Shown piece by piece: positions 38,874 to 48,108 of a stretch of DNA of 64,000 nt. The stretch's first letter is position 1; the number at the start of each line of letters is the position of its first letter. Position numbers and translations under genes: made by a program. The notes beneath the pieces are model-generated. The model was not told where the DNA came from. It worked only from the letters and a program-made list of their open reading frames with translations, and ran no database searches. Source of the DNA: Bacteroides intestinalis (GTDB taxonomy: Bacteria; Bacteroidota; Bacteroidia; Bacteroidales; Bacteroidaceae); the NCBI RefSeq assembly GCF_003464595.1, contig NZ_QRZF01000016.1, forward strand, positions 62,001 to 126,000, in the 5' to 3' direction.

Positions 38874-39254
38874 ATGAGACAGTGCATAAAATACTTCATG
38901 ATAGTCTTGCTCGGCGTATTATTATACGACGGTGCCGCACAGGCGGCAGGTATATCATGCACTTTCATACGCAATGATGAAGAACGTTGCATCTTATCTC
39001 AGGCTCCTACTGCCCACAAACAAGATATCCGTAGCATATTATATGACCACTTCTCGTCTATACCTTTATATATGGACAATGTGGACAGTACGCAAGTACC
39101 CGGTAACAAGAGTGTCTTGCTATTGCTGAATTATTTTCGAATGTGCTGGCTATCCGATTCTTCGATCGGTGATTCGCCTCTACATACTTCTTTCTATCCT
39201 GTACCCGACCCGCTTTCTTACTATGTATTCGGGCTGAGAAAGATTATTATTTGA
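38874..39254 (+). CDS. Small secreted protein of unknown function
   Basis: From ATG 38874 this is a 126-residue protein with a signal peptide (MRQCIKYFMIVLLGVLLYDG, cleavage near AAQAA). The mature part has no domain I recognise; it contains a DHFSSIPLYMDN stretch and a basic hydrophobic end (FGLRKIII). It lies between trkH and the nuo operon with its own -7 box. The coding assignment rests on the signal peptide, promoter and intact frame; it is not strongly supported otherwise. Confidence 0.55.
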   Translation: MRQCIKYFMIVLLGVLLYDGAAQAAGISCTFIRNDEERCILSQAPTAHKQDIRSILYDHFSSIPLYMDNVDSTQVPGNKSVLLLLNYFRMCWLSDSSIGDSPLHTSFYPVPDPLSYYVFGLRKIII

Positions 39255-39366
39255 TAAAAAGTCAGGTAGGCCCTATCGCTTACCAAGGTCCGTTGAAGGC
39301 AATTCAGAGGTATTGCCCAGTTCGACCAACTATCCTATTATATACATCTAAAAGTTAATTAGATTT

Positions 39367-39717
39367 ATGAACTTTACTTTGTTAGTAGTCGTCTTGCTGA
39401 CGGCAATTGCTTTCGTGGGTATTGTTATCGCATTGTCAAAAGCGATATCACCCCGTTCGTACAATCCACAGAAGATGGAAGCGTACGAGTGCGGTATCCC
39501 TACCCGTGGTAAATCATGGATGCAATTCCGGGTAGGTTACTATCTGTTTGCCATCCTGTTTTTGATGTTTGATGTGGAAACAGTATTCCTGTTCCCATGG
39601 GCTGTTATCGCCCGTGACCTGGGAATAGCAGGATTACTCAGTATCTTATTTTTCTTACTTATCCTTGTATTGGGACTTGCCTACGCATGGCGGAAAGGAG
39701 CATTGGAATGGAAATAA
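39367..39717 (+). CDS. nuoA: NADH-quinone oxidoreductase subunit A
   Basis: This 116-residue membrane subunit has three membrane helices and the conserved [13 protein letters not shown] and [16 protein letters not shown] segments. It is the first gene of the nuo operon, starting 112 bases after the small secreted protein gene. No clear TAnnTTTG box was found in that gap, so it may also be read from the upstream promoter. Confidence 0.96.
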   Translation: MNFTLLVVVLLTAIAFVGIVIALSKAISPRSYNPQKMEAYECGIPTRGKSWMQFRVGYYLFAILFLMFDVETVFLFPWAVIARDLGIAGLLSILFFLLILVLGLAYAWRKGALEWK

Positions 39718-40307
39718 AGAAAAAGCCCAAAATAAAATCTATCCCGTATGAAGAATTTACGGATAATGAAACATTGGAGAAACTCGTTCGCGAACTTAAT
39801 GCCGGAGGTGCAAACGTCGCCCTCGGAGTATTGGACGATTTCATCAACTGGGGACGCAGTAATTCACTGTGGCCACTTACGTTTGCAACAAGCTGTTGCG
39901 GTATCGAGTTCATGGCACTGGGTGCCGCGCGCTATGACATGGCGCGCTTCGGATTTGAAGTAGCCCGTGCCAGTCCGCGACAGGCAGATATGATTATGGT
40001 ATGCGGAACCATTACTAATAAGATGGCACCTGTACTAAAACGCTTGTACGACCAGATGCCAGACCCGAAATATGTGGTTGCCGTAGGTGGATGTGCCGTC
40101 AGTGGCGGGCCATTTAAGAAGTCGTACCATGTAGTAAATGGAGTAGATAAGGTTCTACCGGTGGATGTGTACATCCCGGGATGTCCTCCCCGTCCGGAAG
40201 CATTCTATTATGGTATGATGCAATTGCAGCGCAAAGTGAAAATTGAAAAATTCTTCGGTGGAGTAAACAGAAAAGAGCCCAAACCGAAAGAGGAGACAGA
40301 AAAATAA
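39708..40307 (+). CDS. nuoB: NADH-quinone oxidoreductase subunit B
   Basis: Start ATG 39708 gives 199 residues and overlaps nuoA by 10 bases; GGAAAGGAG ends 6 bases upstream, an unusually good ribosome site for Bacteroides. The protein holds the N2 4Fe-4S cluster: [27 protein letters not shown] and PGCPPRPEA are visible. It carries electrons to quinone at the junction of the peripheral and membrane arms. Confidence 0.97.
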   Translation: MEIKKKPKIKSIPYEEFTDNETLEKLVRELNAGGANVALGVLDDFINWGRSNSLWPLTFATSCCGIEFMALGAARYDMARFGFEVARASPRQADMIMVCGTITNKMAPVLKRLYDQMPDPKYVVAVGGCAVSGGPFKKSYHVVNGVDKVLPVDVYIPGCPPRPEAFYYGMMQLQRKVKIEKFFGGVNRKEPKPKEETEK

Positions 40308-40314
40308 TCAAAAT

Positions 40315-41907
40315 ATGGATAATATACGATTTATAAAACCTGCGGACTTACATGCTGAAATGCTCCGTCTGTACCGCGAAGAGCAGATGGACTTCCTGAA
40401 GTGCCTTAGCGGTATGGACTGGGGAGAACCCGCCGATGGAGATGCACCGGATGCTCCACGCGGACTGGGTGTTGTCTACCTGCTGGAATCCACCGCTACC
40501 GGTAAACAAGCAGCAGTACGTACTGCTACTTTGGACCGCAAGAATCCTGAATTACCCAGTGTCAGCGACATTTGGAAAGCAGCGGATTTCAATGAACGTG
40601 AAGTATATGACTTCTATGGTATTGTCTTCATAGGACACCCTGATATGCGTCGTCTCTACCTGCGTAATGACTGGGTAGGCCACCCGATGCGTAAGGATAA
40701 CGATCCGGAAAAGGACAACCCATTGCGCATGGACAATGAAGAAACTATCGATACCACTGTCGAGTTAAAACTGAACCCGGATGGTACCGTGAGAAATAAA
40801 GAACTGGTGCTCTTTGGTGACGAGGAATACGTTGTGAACATCGGTCCCCAACACCCGGCTACGCATGGTGTAATGCGTTTCCGTGTATCACTGGAAGGTG
40901 AAACCATCGATAAGATAGATGCTAACTGTGGTTACATCCACCGGGGTATTGAAAAAATGTGCGAAAGCCTTACTTATCCCCAAACGTTGGCATTGACCGA
41001 CCGTCTGGATTATCTGGGTGCACACCAGAATCGCCATGCCCTGTGTATGTGTATTGAACAGGCAATGGGTATAGAAGTGAGTGACCGTGTGAAGTACATC
41101 CGCACCATTATGGATGAATTACAACGTATCGACTCTCACTTGCTGTTCTATTCCTGTCTGGCAATGGACCTCGGTGCCCTTACCGCTTTCTTCTATGGTT
41201 TCCGTGATCGTGAAAAAATACTCGACATCTTTGAGGAAACTTGTGGTGGACGCCTCATCATGAACTACAACACTATCGGTGGCGTACAGGCTGACTTGCA
41301 TCCTAACTTCCAGAAACGAGTGAAAGAGTTCATCCCCTATCTGCGTGGAATCATCCACGAATATCACCAGGTATTCACCGGTAACATTATCGCACAACAA
41401 CGTCTGAAAGGCGTAGGAGTGCTGAGCCGTGAAGATGCTATCGCTTTCGGAGCCACAGGCGGCACAGGACGTGCCAGCGGCTGGGCTTGTGATGTGCGCA
41501 AGCGCCAACCTTATGGAGTATACGACAAAGTGGATTTCAAAGAAATCGTCTATACCGAAGGAGACTCCTGGGCACGCTACATGGTTCGTATGGATGAAAT
41601 CATGGAAAGTATGAATATCCTTGAGCAACTCATCGACAACATTCCCGAAGGTCCGTATCAGGAAAAGATGAAACCTATTATCCGCGTACCGGAAGGGCAG
41701 TATTATGCTGCTGTAGAGGGAAGCCGCGGTGAGTTTGGCGTCTTCCTGGAGAGTCATGGTGACAAAACTCCGTACCGCTTGCATTTCCGTTCAACGGGAT
41801 TACCATTGGTAAGTACCGTAGACACCATCTGCCGCGGATCGAAGATTGCCGACCTGATAGCTATCGGGGGAACACTGGATTACGTAGTGCCGGATATTGA
41901 CAGGTAA
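40315..41907 (+). CDS. nuoCD: Fused NADH-quinone oxidoreductase subunits C and D
   Basis: This 530-residue fusion has a NuoC domain at about 1-150 (REVYDFYGIVFIGHPDMRRLYL) and a NuoD 49-kDa-type domain at about 170-530 (NIGPQHPATHGVMRF, EKMCESLTYPQ, and the C-terminal GSKIADLIAIGGTLDYVVPDIDR). The D half helps form the quinone pocket. C-D fusion occurs in several bacterial groups. An inverted repeat follows before nuoH. Confidence 0.96.
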   Translation: MDNIRFIKPADLHAEMLRLYREEQMDFLKCLSGMDWGEPADGDAPDAPRGLGVVYLLESTATGKQAAVRTATLDRKNPELPSVSDIWKAADFNEREVYDFYGIVFIGHPDMRRLYLRNDWVGHPMRKDNDPEKDNPLRMDNEETIDTTVELKLNPDGTVRNKELVLFGDEEYVVNIGPQHPATHGVMRFRVSLEGETIDKIDANCGYIHRGIEKMCESLTYPQTLALTDRLDYLGAHQNRHALCMCIEQAMGIEVSDRVKYIRTIMDELQRIDSHLLFYSCLAMDLGALTAFFYGFRDREKILDIFEETCGGRLIMNYNTIGGVQADLHPNFQKRVKEFIPYLRGIIHEYHQVFTGNIIAQQRLKGVGVLSREDAIAFGATGGTGRASGWACDVRKRQPYGVYDKVDFKEIVYTEGDSWARYMVRMDEIMESMNILEQLIDNIPEGPYQEKMKPIIRVPEGQYYAAVEGSRGEFGVFLESHGDKTPYRLHFRSTGLPLVSTVDTICRGSKIADLIAIGGTLDYVVPDIDR

Positions 41908-41919
41908 TTAATGATGAAC

Positions 41920-41985
41920 GATTAGTGATTAGTGATGAGCGAACTACGCTGTCACATCGCAAGATACTAATCACTGATCACTAAC
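41920..41985. repeat. Inverted repeat of GATTAGT units between nuoCD and nuoH
   Basis: GATTAGTGATTAGTGAT at 41920-41936 is complementary at 14 of 15 aligned positions to the arm at 41966-41984. The loop is GC-rich (contains CTACGCTGTCACATCGC). Confidence 0.75.
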
Positions 41986-42003
41986 AACTAATAACTAAAT
42001 AAC

Positions 42004-43080
42004 GTGTTTGACTTTAGTATAGTAACCAACTGGATACACCAGACGCTGACTTCCATCATGCCGGAAGGTCTGGCAATATTCCTCGAATGTGTAGTGATAG
42101 GCGTGTGCATCATCCTGATGTATGCCGTGCTCGCCATCATTCTTATTTATATGGAGCGCAAGATATGCGCCTTCTTCCAATGCCGCCTCGGTCCGAACCG
42201 TGTGGGTAAATGGGGTAGCATCCAAGTCATTTGTGACGTATTGAAGATGCTGACCAAAGAGATATTCACCCCCAAGGATGCTGACCGCTTTCTCTATAAT
42301 CTGGCACCGTTCATGGTGATCATTGCTTCGTTCCTGACCTTTGCATGCCTGCCTATTAATAAAGGTATGGAAGTACTGAACTTCAATGTAGGTGTATTCT
42401 TCCTGCTGGCTGCGTCCAGTATAGGTGTAATAGGTATTCTATTGGCAGGATGGGGTTCGAACAATAAGTTCTCACTCATCGGTGCCATGCGAAGCGGCGC
42501 ACAGATTATCTCATATGAATTGTCTGTAGGACTAAGTATACTGACCATGGTAGTACTGATGGGAACAATGCAGTTCTCTGAAATTGTAGAAGGCCAAGCA
42601 GATGGATGGTTCATCTTCAAAGGACACATACCTGCAGTAATTGCATTCGTTATCTATCTGATAGCCGGAAACGCAGAATGTAACCGCGGTCCGTTCGACT
42701 TACCGGAAGCAGAAAGTGAATTGACGGCAGGATACCACACCGAATACAGCGGTATGCACTTCGGTTTCTTCTACCTGGCCGAATATCTGAACCTGTTTAT
42801 CGTAGCCAGTGTAGCTGCTACCATCTTCCTGGGTGGCTGGATGCCATTCCATATCGTAGGACTGGACGGCTTCAATGCTATAATGGATTATATTCCGGGC
42901 TTCATCTGGTTCTTTGGTAAAGCTTTCTTTGTAGTATTCCTACTGATGTGGATTAAGTGGACATTCCCCCGCCTGCGTATCGACCAGATATTGGCACTGG
43001 AATGGAAGTACCTGGTACCGATTTCAATGCTGAACCTGATCATCATGGTACTGATTGTTGTATTTAAACTGCACTTCTAA
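42004..43080 (+). CDS. nuoH: NADH-quinone oxidoreductase subunit H
   Basis: This 358-residue membrane subunit starts at GTG 42004 and has eight membrane helices. It carries [20 protein letters not shown], the NuoH signature, and [21 protein letters not shown], which lines the quinone channel. Spacing of about 55 bases to nuoI includes a small CCGGCG-TAG-CGCCGG hairpin at 43081-43095. Confidence 0.96.
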   Translation: MFDFSIVTNWIHQTLTSIMPEGLAIFLECVVIGVCIILMYAVLAIILIYMERKICAFFQCRLGPNRVGKWGSIQVICDVLKMLTKEIFTPKDADRFLYNLAPFMVIIASFLTFACLPINKGMEVLNFNVGVFFLLAASSIGVIGILLAGWGSNNKFSLIGAMRSGAQIISYELSVGLSILTMVVLMGTMQFSEIVEGQADGWFIFKGHIPAVIAFVIYLIAGNAECNRGPFDLPEAESELTAGYHTEYSGMHFGFFYLAEYLNLFIVASVAATIFLGGWMPFHIVGLDGFNAIMDYIPGFIWFFGKAFFVVFLLMWIKWTFPRLRIDQILALEWKYLVPISMLNLIIMVLIVVFKLHF

Positions 43081-43135
43081 CCGGCGTAGCGCCGGAGCAA
43101 AGTTTCCCTTCGGGTAAATTAAATATAAAGAGATA

Positions 43136-43612
43136 ATGAAAGATAAGAACGAAACATACAGTTATTTAGGCGGATTGATGCATGGCATCGGTTCTTTGCT
43201 AACAGGTATGAAAACTACCATGACTGTTTTTTGCCGCCGGAAAGTAACGGAACAATATCCGGAAAACCGTGCGACACTGGAAATGTTCGACCGTTTTCGC
43301 GGAACGCTGACCATGCCCCACAATGAGCGGAACGAACATCACTGTATAGCATGTGGACTATGTCAGATAGCATGCCCCAATGACACTATCAAAGTAACCA
43401 GTGAAATGATAGAGACTGAGGACGGCAAGAAAAAGAAGATTTTGGCGAAGTATGAATACGATCTCGGTTCATGCATGTTTTGCCAACTTTGCGTTACAGC
43501 TTGTCCGCACGATGCAATTACGTTTGCTACAGACTTTGAACATGCAGTATTCGACCGCACAAAGCTGGTGAAGACGCTTAATCATCCGGGCAGTCACGTA
43601 ATAAAAAAATGA
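43136..43612 (+). CDS. nuoI: NADH-quinone oxidoreductase subunit I
   Basis: This 158-residue ferredoxin-like subunit binds two 4Fe-4S clusters through CIACGLCQIACP and CMFCQLCVTACP. In complexes without NuoEFG this subunit and NuoB are the only iron-sulphur carriers, so an external donor such as reduced ferredoxin or flavodoxin could dock here. Confidence 0.96.
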   Translation: MKDKNETYSYLGGLMHGIGSLLTGMKTTMTVFCRRKVTEQYPENRATLEMFDRFRGTLTMPHNERNEHHCIACGLCQIACPNDTIKVTSEMIETEDGKKKKILAKYEYDLGSCMFCQLCVTACPHDAITFATDFEHAVFDRTKLVKTLNHPGSHVIKK

Positions 43613-43617
43613 TTAAC

Positions 43618-43677
43618 GATTAGTGATAAGTGATTAGTGCCATGCGGCATATACCAATCACTTATCAATAAACACTA
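43618..43677. repeat. Inverted repeat of GATAAGTGATT units between nuoI and nuoJ
   Basis: TGATAAGTGATT at 43624-43635 pairs perfectly with AATCACTTATCA at 43655-43666; arms extend with TTAGTG-type words. The loop contains CCATGCGGCA. Confidence 0.75.
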
Positions 43678-43691
43678 AAACATTAAATCAA

Positions 43692-44207
43692 ATGGAAATA
43701 ACCCTTGAAACCGTAGTATTCTACTTTCTGGCAGTGTTCATCACCGTGTGTTCTATTCTCACAGTGACTACACGCCGCATGGTACGCTCGGCAACGTATC
43801 TGCTGTTTACGCTTTTCGGCACAGCAGGCATCTACTTCCTGTTAGGTTACACCTTCCTGGGATCAGTACAAATCATGGTTTATGCCGGCGGTATTGTGGT
43901 ACTCTACGTCTTCTCCATCCTGCTAACCAGTGGCGAAGGAGACCGTACCATCGACAAATTGAAACGTAGCAAACTGGTGGCCGGTCTGGGAGCAACCGTA
44001 GGCGGAGCCATCATCGTACTGTTCATCACACTGAAACATAAGTTTATAGTAACCACCGATCTTGTACCATTGGAAATCAATATCAAGACTATCGGACATT
44101 CTATGTTGAGTAGTGATAAATATGGTTATCTGCTTCCTTTCGAGGCAATCAGCATCCTGTTGCTGGCATGTATCGTAGGTGGCTTGGTGATTGCACGTAA
44201 ACGATAA
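43692..44207 (+). CDS. nuoJ: NADH-quinone oxidoreductase subunit J
   Basis: This 171-residue membrane subunit has five helices and the conserved FTLFGTAGIYFLLGYTFLGSVQIMVYAGGIVVLYVF segment (residues about 39-75). It is part of the proton-pumping arm. Confidence 0.95.
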   Translation: MEITLETVVFYFLAVFITVCSILTVTTRRMVRSATYLLFTLFGTAGIYFLLGYTFLGSVQIMVYAGGIVVLYVFSILLTSGEGDRTIDKLKRSKLVAGLGATVGGAIIVLFITLKHKFIVTTDLVPLEINIKTIGHSMLSSDKYGYLLPFEAISILLLACIVGGLVIARKR

Positions 44208-44219
44208 AAACAATTGATT

Positions 44220-44528
44220 ATGATACACATGGAATATTATCTGATAGTTTCGGCTATCATGTTTTTCGCCGGTATTTACGGGTTCTTCACCCGCCGCAAC
44301 ACGCTGGCGATACTTATCAGCATCGAGTTGATACTGAATGCTACGGATATCAACTTCGCAGTATTCAACCGTTTCCTTTTCCCCGACGGACTGGAAGGGT
44401 ATTTCTTTGCCCTGTTCTCCATCGCCATCTCGGCAGCCGAAACGGCAGTAGCTATCGCGATTATGATCAATATCTACCGTAATATACGAAGCATCCAGGT
44501 TAATAAACTGGACGAATTGAAGTGGTAG
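44220..44528 (+). CDS. nuoK: NADH-quinone oxidoreductase subunit K
   Basis: This three-helix subunit of 102 residues starts at ATG 44220; ATG 44229 (MEYYL) is an equally plausible start. It has the buried glutamates typical of the family in ISIELILNATDINF and AAETAVAIAIMINIYR. It lies 12 bases after nuoJ. Confidence 0.94.
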   Translation: MIHMEYYLIVSAIMFFAGIYGFFTRRNTLAILISIELILNATDINFAVFNRFLFPDGLEGYFFALFSIAISAAETAVAIAIMINIYRNIRSIQVNKLDELKW

Positions 44529-44569
44529 AATAAGTACAGTATCAATAATAGAATAAAAAAGAAAAGAAT

Positions 44570-46459
44570 ATGGAATATACAATCTTCATTCTCCTGCTTC
44601 CTCTCCTCTCCTTCCTGGTATTGGGGATTGGCGGCAAATGGATGACGCACCGGACGGCAGGCATCATCGGTACCACGGTATTGGCTGTGGTGGCCCTACT
44701 GAGCTATGCCACTGCCTGGCAATATTTCTCCGCTCCACGTCTGACAGACGGCACTTTCGACACAGTTATACCTTATAATGTGACGTGGCTGCCTTTCACC
44801 CCAACGCTGAGCATCGACCTGGGTATCCTGCTCGATCCTATTTCAGTAATGATGCTTATTGTTATCTCTACCGTGTCGCTGATGGTACATATCTACTCTT
44901 TCGGCTACATGAAAGGTGAACATGGATTCCAACGTTATTATGCATTTCTCAGCCTCTTCACCATGTCCATGCTGGGTCTGGTAGTGGCTACCAATATCTT
45001 CCAGATGTATCTGTTCTGGGAGTTGGTGGGTGTTTCGTCTTATCTGCTTATCGGTTTCTACTATACGAAGCCGTCTGCTGTTGCTGCAAGCAAAAAGGCG
45101 TTTATTGTCACCCGTTTTGCCGACCTGGGTTTCCTGATCGGTATCCTCGTTTACGGTTACTATGCCGGAACCTATACTTTCCAGCCCAGTGAAATGGCAT
45201 TACTGAAAGGCGGTGCGACAATGATACCTCTGGCACTGGGACTTATGTTTATCGGTGGTGCCGGTAAGAGTGCAATGTTCCCATTGCATATCTGGTTACC
45301 GGATGCTATGGAAGGCCCGACACCTGTCAGTGCATTGATCCATGCAGCAACGATGGTAGTAGCCGGAGTTTATCTTGTGGCACGAATGTTCCCGTTGTTC
45401 ATCGGTTATGCACCGGATGTGCTGCACCTGGTAGCTTACGTCGGAGCGTTCACTGCATTCTACGCCGCTTCGGTAGCTTGTGTGCAGAGTGATATCAAGC
45501 GTGTATTAGCATTCTCTACTATTTCACAAATTGGCTTTATGATGGTGGCACTGGGAGTTTGTACTTCTGCCGATCCACATCACGGTGGCCTGGGTTACAT
45601 GGCAGGAATGTTCCATCTGTTTACACACGCCATGTTCAAGGCATTGCTCTTCCTCGGTGCAGGTAGCATCATCCATGCAGTACACAGCAATGAAATGTCC
45701 GCTATGGGTGGGTTACGTAAATATATGCCTGTAACACATATCACATTCCTGATTGCATGTCTTGCCATCGCAGGTATCCCTCCGTTCTCCGGATTCTTCT
45801 CTAAAGACGAAATACTGACTGCATGCTTCCAGTTCAGTCCTGCTATGGGTTGGATTATGACAGCAATTGCTGCTATGACGGCATTCTATATGTTCCGCCT
45901 CTATTACGGAATTTTCTGGGGTAAAGAAAACAAAGAGCTTCACTCTGAACATAAGCCCCACGAAAGCCCGCTGGCTATGACTATCCCGTTGGTGTTCCTT
46001 GCTGTTGTTACCATTGTAGCAGGTTTCATCCCCTTCGGTAAGTTCATCAGCTCCAACGGTACAGCTTACGAGATACATCTCGATTGGACAGTAGCAGGCA
46101 CCAGCATCGCCATAGCCGTTATCTCCATTGCGATTGCTACAGCCATGTATGCACGGGCCAAACAACCCGTTGCCAATGCTCTTGCCCACCGCTTCCGCGG
46201 ATTATGGACAGCTGCTTATCATCGATTCTATATCGACGAAGTATATCAGTTCATAACTCACAAGATTATTTTCGGTTGCATCTCCCGCCCCATTGCCTGG
46301 TTCGATCGCCATGTAGTAGATGGCTTCTTCAACTTCCTTGCCTGGAGTGCCAACGCCACCAGCGATGAGATACGCGGTTTGCAAAGCGGACAGATTCAGC
46401 AATACACTTACGTATTCCTGTTGGGTACGCTGGCGCTGATATTGCTATTGCTGCTATAG
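44570..46459 (+). CDS. nuoL: NADH-quinone oxidoreductase subunit L
   Basis: This 629-residue antiporter-like proton pump has about 16 membrane helices and the family motifs LFWELVGVSSYLLIGFYY, FPLHIWLPDAMEGPTPVSALIHAATMV and LFTHAMFKALLFLGAGS. The long C-terminal region after about 560 corresponds to the lateral helix that spans the membrane arm. Confidence 0.96.
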   Translation: MEYTIFILLLPLLSFLVLGIGGKWMTHRTAGIIGTTVLAVVALLSYATAWQYFSAPRLTDGTFDTVIPYNVTWLPFTPTLSIDLGILLDPISVMMLIVISTVSLMVHIYSFGYMKGEHGFQRYYAFLSLFTMSMLGLVVATNIFQMYLFWELVGVSSYLLIGFYYTKPSAVAASKKAFIVTRFADLGFLIGILVYGYYAGTYTFQPSEMALLKGGATMIPLALGLMFIGGAGKSAMFPLHIWLPDAMEGPTPVSALIHAATMVVAGVYLVARMFPLFIGYAPDVLHLVAYVGAFTAFYAASVACVQSDIKRVLAFSTISQIGFMMVALGVCTSADPHHGGLGYMAGMFHLFTHAMFKALLFLGAGSIIHAVHSNEMSAMGGLRKYMPVTHITFLIACLAIAGIPPFSGFFSKDEILTACFQFSPAMGWIMTAIAAMTAFYMFRLYYGIFWGKENKELHSEHKPHESPLAMTIPLVFLAVVTIVAGFIPFGKFISSNGTAYEIHLDWTVAGTSIAIAVISIAIATAMYARAKQPVANALAHRFRGLWTAAYHRFYIDEVYQFITHKIIFGCISRPIAWFDRHVVDGFFNFLAWSANATSDEIRGLQSGQIQQYTYVFLLGTLALILLLLL

Positions 46460-46507
46460 TAGAGAAATGTTAATCGTAATTCGTAAATAGTAAAACGTAA
46501 TATAAAG

Positions 46508-47989
46508 ATGAACATATTAAGTATTTTTGTTCTCATCCCTCTGTTGATGTTGCTTGGTCTCTGGCTAAGTCGTAACATCAAGCAGATACGCACGGTGATG
46601 GTCATAGGTGCATCAGCATTGGTGCTGGCTGCCGTAGGCCTGACCATTGCTTACCTGCAAGCCCGTGCCGCCGGAGACACTGCCGAAATGCTGTTCCGTG
46701 CAGATGTACCTTGGTATCCGGCACTTAATATACATTACTCCGTGGGAGTAGACGGCATTTCAGTAGCCATGTTGCTGCTTTCTGCCATCATTGTCTTCAC
46801 CGGTACTTTCGCCTCCTGGCGTTTGCAACCGCTGACAAAAGAGTATTTCCTCTGGTTCACCCTGCTTTCCCTGGGCGTGTTCGGCTTCTTCATTTCTACA
46901 GACTTGTTCACTATGTTCATGTTCTATGAGGTAGCGCTCATTCCTATGTACCTGCTTATCGGTGTATGGGGCAGTGGACGAAAGGAATATTCTGCCATGA
47001 AGCTGACATTGATGTTGATGGGTGGTTCTGCATTCTTGCTGATTGGTATTCTGGGTATCTACTTCGGTTCCGGTGCCACCAGTATGAACTTGCTGGAGAT
47101 TGCACAACTGCACAATATTCCAATTGAACAACAACGCATCTGGTTCCCGCTCACCTTCCTCGGTTTCGGTGTACTCGGTGCATTATTCCCGTTCCATACA
47201 TGGAGCCCCGACGGTCATGCCTCTGCGCCTACGGCTGTAAGTATGCTCCATGCAGGTGTGTTGATGAAACTTGGAGGTTATGGCTGCTTCCGTATCGCCA
47301 TGTATCTGATGCCCGAAGCTGCCCAGGAACTTGGATGGATCTTCCTGATCCTGACTGGTATATCCGTAGTTTACGGTGCTTTCTCTGCTTGTGTACAGAC
47401 GGACTTGAAGTATATCAACGCATACTCTTCCGTATCTCACTGCGGTCTCGTACTCTTTGCCATCCTGATGATGAACCAGACTGCTTGTACCGGTGCTGTC
47501 CTGCAAATGCTCAGCCACGGATTGATGACTGCCCTGTTCTTTGCCCTTATCGGTATGATATACGGCCGCACTCATACCCGTGACGTACGCGAGCTCTCCG
47601 GTTTGATGAAGATTATGCCTTTCCTGGCTGTCTGCTATGTGATTGCCGGACTTGCTAACCTCGGACTTCCGGGACTCAGCGGTTTCGTTGCCGAAATGAC
47701 CATCTTCAACGGTGCATTCCAGCATGTGGATGTCTTCCACCGTACGTGGACGATTATTGCCTGCACCAGTATCGTAATCACTGCAGTCTATATCCTTAGA
47801 CTCGTTGGTAAGATTCTCTATGGCACTTGTACTAACAAGCATCACCTGACATTAACCGACGCTACCTGGGATGAACGCACCGCCGTTATCATACTCATCG
47901 TTTGCGTTGCAGGTCTCGGTCTTGCTCCGTTATGGATCAGCAATATGATTGGAGAAAGTGTATTGCCTTTGATAACTTCGTTCAATTAA
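46508..47989 (+). CDS. nuoM: NADH-quinone oxidoreductase subunit M
   Basis: This 493-residue antiporter-like subunit has about 14 helices, with MFYEVALIPMYLLIGVWG, FPFHTWSPDGHASAPTAVSMLHAGVLMKLGGYG and LQMLSHGLMTALFFALIGMIY. Its stop codon lies at the left edge of an inverted repeat that fills the gap to nuoN. Confidence 0.96.
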   Translation: MNILSIFVLIPLLMLLGLWLSRNIKQIRTVMVIGASALVLAAVGLTIAYLQARAAGDTAEMLFRADVPWYPALNIHYSVGVDGISVAMLLLSAIIVFTGTFASWRLQPLTKEYFLWFTLLSLGVFGFFISTDLFTMFMFYEVALIPMYLLIGVWGSGRKEYSAMKLTLMLMGGSAFLLIGILGIYFGSGATSMNLLEIAQLHNIPIEQQRIWFPLTFLGFGVLGALFPFHTWSPDGHASAPTAVSMLHAGVLMKLGGYGCFRIAMYLMPEAAQELGWIFLILTGISVVYGAFSACVQTDLKYINAYSSVSHCGLVLFAILMMNQTACTGAVLQMLSHGLMTALFFALIGMIYGRTHTRDVRELSGLMKIMPFLAVCYVIAGLANLGLPGLSGFVAEMTIFNGAFQHVDVFHRTWTIIACTSIVITAVYILRLVGKILYGTCTNKHHLTLTDATWDERTAVIILIVCVAGLGLAPLWISNMIGESVLPLITSFN

Positions 47990-48093
47990 AGAATGAAAGA
48001 ATTAAAGAATGAAAGACCGTATAACATCAAAAGCCTAAGCCCATGCCGCAAAAGCATGATGCTGAATGCCTTTCATTCTTTCATTATTAATTA
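47984..48093. repeat. Inverted repeat of AAAGAATG units between nuoM and nuoN
   Basis: The left arm reiterates ATTAAAGAATGAAAG (47986-48015) and the right arm reads CTTTCATTCTTTCATTATT (48070-48088), with tandem AATTATTAATTATT words. The loop holds CATGCCGCA. It starts within the nuoM stop region. Confidence 0.75.
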
Positions 48094-48108
48094 TTAATTT
48101 TGTTACAA

